Below are positions 15,066-15,196 of a stretch of 15,196 nt of DNA, in pieces. The stretch's first letter is position 1. Every line of letters starts with the position of its first letter. The DNA is from JANWKA01 sp035533815 (GTDB lineage Bacteria; Bacteroidota; Bacteroidia; Chitinophagales; Chitinophagaceae), in assembly GCA_035533815.1 (NCBI GenBank), contig DATLTB010000059.1:1-15196 (forward strand). The letters are read 5' to 3'. Under the pieces are notes generated by a model that worked only from the letters and a program-made list of their open reading frames with translations, did no database searches and was not told the DNA's origin. The position numbers were made by a program, and so were the translations under genes.

Positions 15066-15196
15066 CGGGAGTGAGTGAACAAGCGGACGGGGATGCGGCG
15101 CCCGCCACCTCCGTCATGCCACCCCGACCGCCAGGGGCGGGAGTGTGCCTTCAGGCGCACGGAGCCGCTGGCAGACCGCCGTACGGCCTTGGCCCC
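15056..15196. other. GC-rich, hairpin-rich block at the window edge, identity unknown
   Basis: Composition jumps from AT-rich to strongly GC-rich at about 15055. Several strong stem-loops are packed together: CCGCC-AGG-GGCGG (15128-15140), GTGTGCC-TTCA-GGCGCAC (15143-15160, one G-T pair) and the palindrome GCCGTACGGC (15178-15187). The density of stems suggests a structured RNA or a mobile-element end. The segment GACCGCCGTACGG reminds me of group II intron 3' regions, but no domain V can be completed before the window ends. Frames are open on both strands (minus 15196-15062, 44 codons then TGA; plus from 15026 to the edge), as is common in GC-rich DNA, so neither is called a gene. Confidence 0.4.

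Noticed and set aside
15162..15187. GAGCCG...GTACGG as a complete group II intron domain V
   Set aside because: The outer bases match, but the interior does not form the required stem and tetraloop and the spacing is too short; only a cut-off structure beyond the window could rescue it.

Overview
The window looks like a chromosomal segment of a Bacteroidota bacterium, probably a Chitinophagia- or Saprospiria-like lineage. Three things support this: both type IX secretion system (T9SS) C-terminal sorting domains (types A and B), a PorP/SprF-family protein, and Bacteroidota-style TAnnTTTG promoter elements. Most genes have mid-range GC. A GIY-YIG gene, parts of the right flank and the insertion-sequence remnant are visibly more AT-rich, and the last ~140 bases are abruptly GC-rich. 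I see no tRNA, rRNA or CRISPR array.

Left edge (1-453): the C-terminal end of an IS110-family transposase runs in from outside the window. It is followed by ~336 bases without a gene, which should include the end of that element. Next come an M32 metallocarboxypeptidase (454-1980) and a small AT-rich stand-alone GIY-YIG nuclease-like protein (2062-2547).

Centre (2915-9352), T9SS surface module: a 1619-residue secreted protein has 15 PKD or PKD-like units, three further 'YxWxP' beta-sandwich-like units and a type B (gliding-motility) sorting domain. It is followed 25 bp later by a PorP/SprF-family protein, which is probably its dedicated secretion/anchoring partner (compare SprB/SprF of Flavobacterium). 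A separate 115-residue protein (9005-9352) is little more than a signal peptide plus a type A sorting domain.

Housekeeping block (9379-13084): an RlmI-like 23S rRNA methyltransferase (minus) is divergent from the grpE-dnaJ co-chaperone pair (plus). That pair converges with hypoxanthine phosphoribosyltransferase (hpt, minus).

Right flank (13302-15196), all readable genes on the minus strand: a DUF4143-type AAA ATPase (13302-14456) is preceded by a long structured leader. Upstream are a previously unlisted short ORF resembling an AbrB/MazE-type swapped-hairpin domain (14658-14813), a 26-bp perfect AT-rich palindrome, an unrecognised 77-codon ORF and a hairpin-rich GC-rich block of unknown identity at the window edge. 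This flank looks like accessory DNA and is the part most worth a second look.
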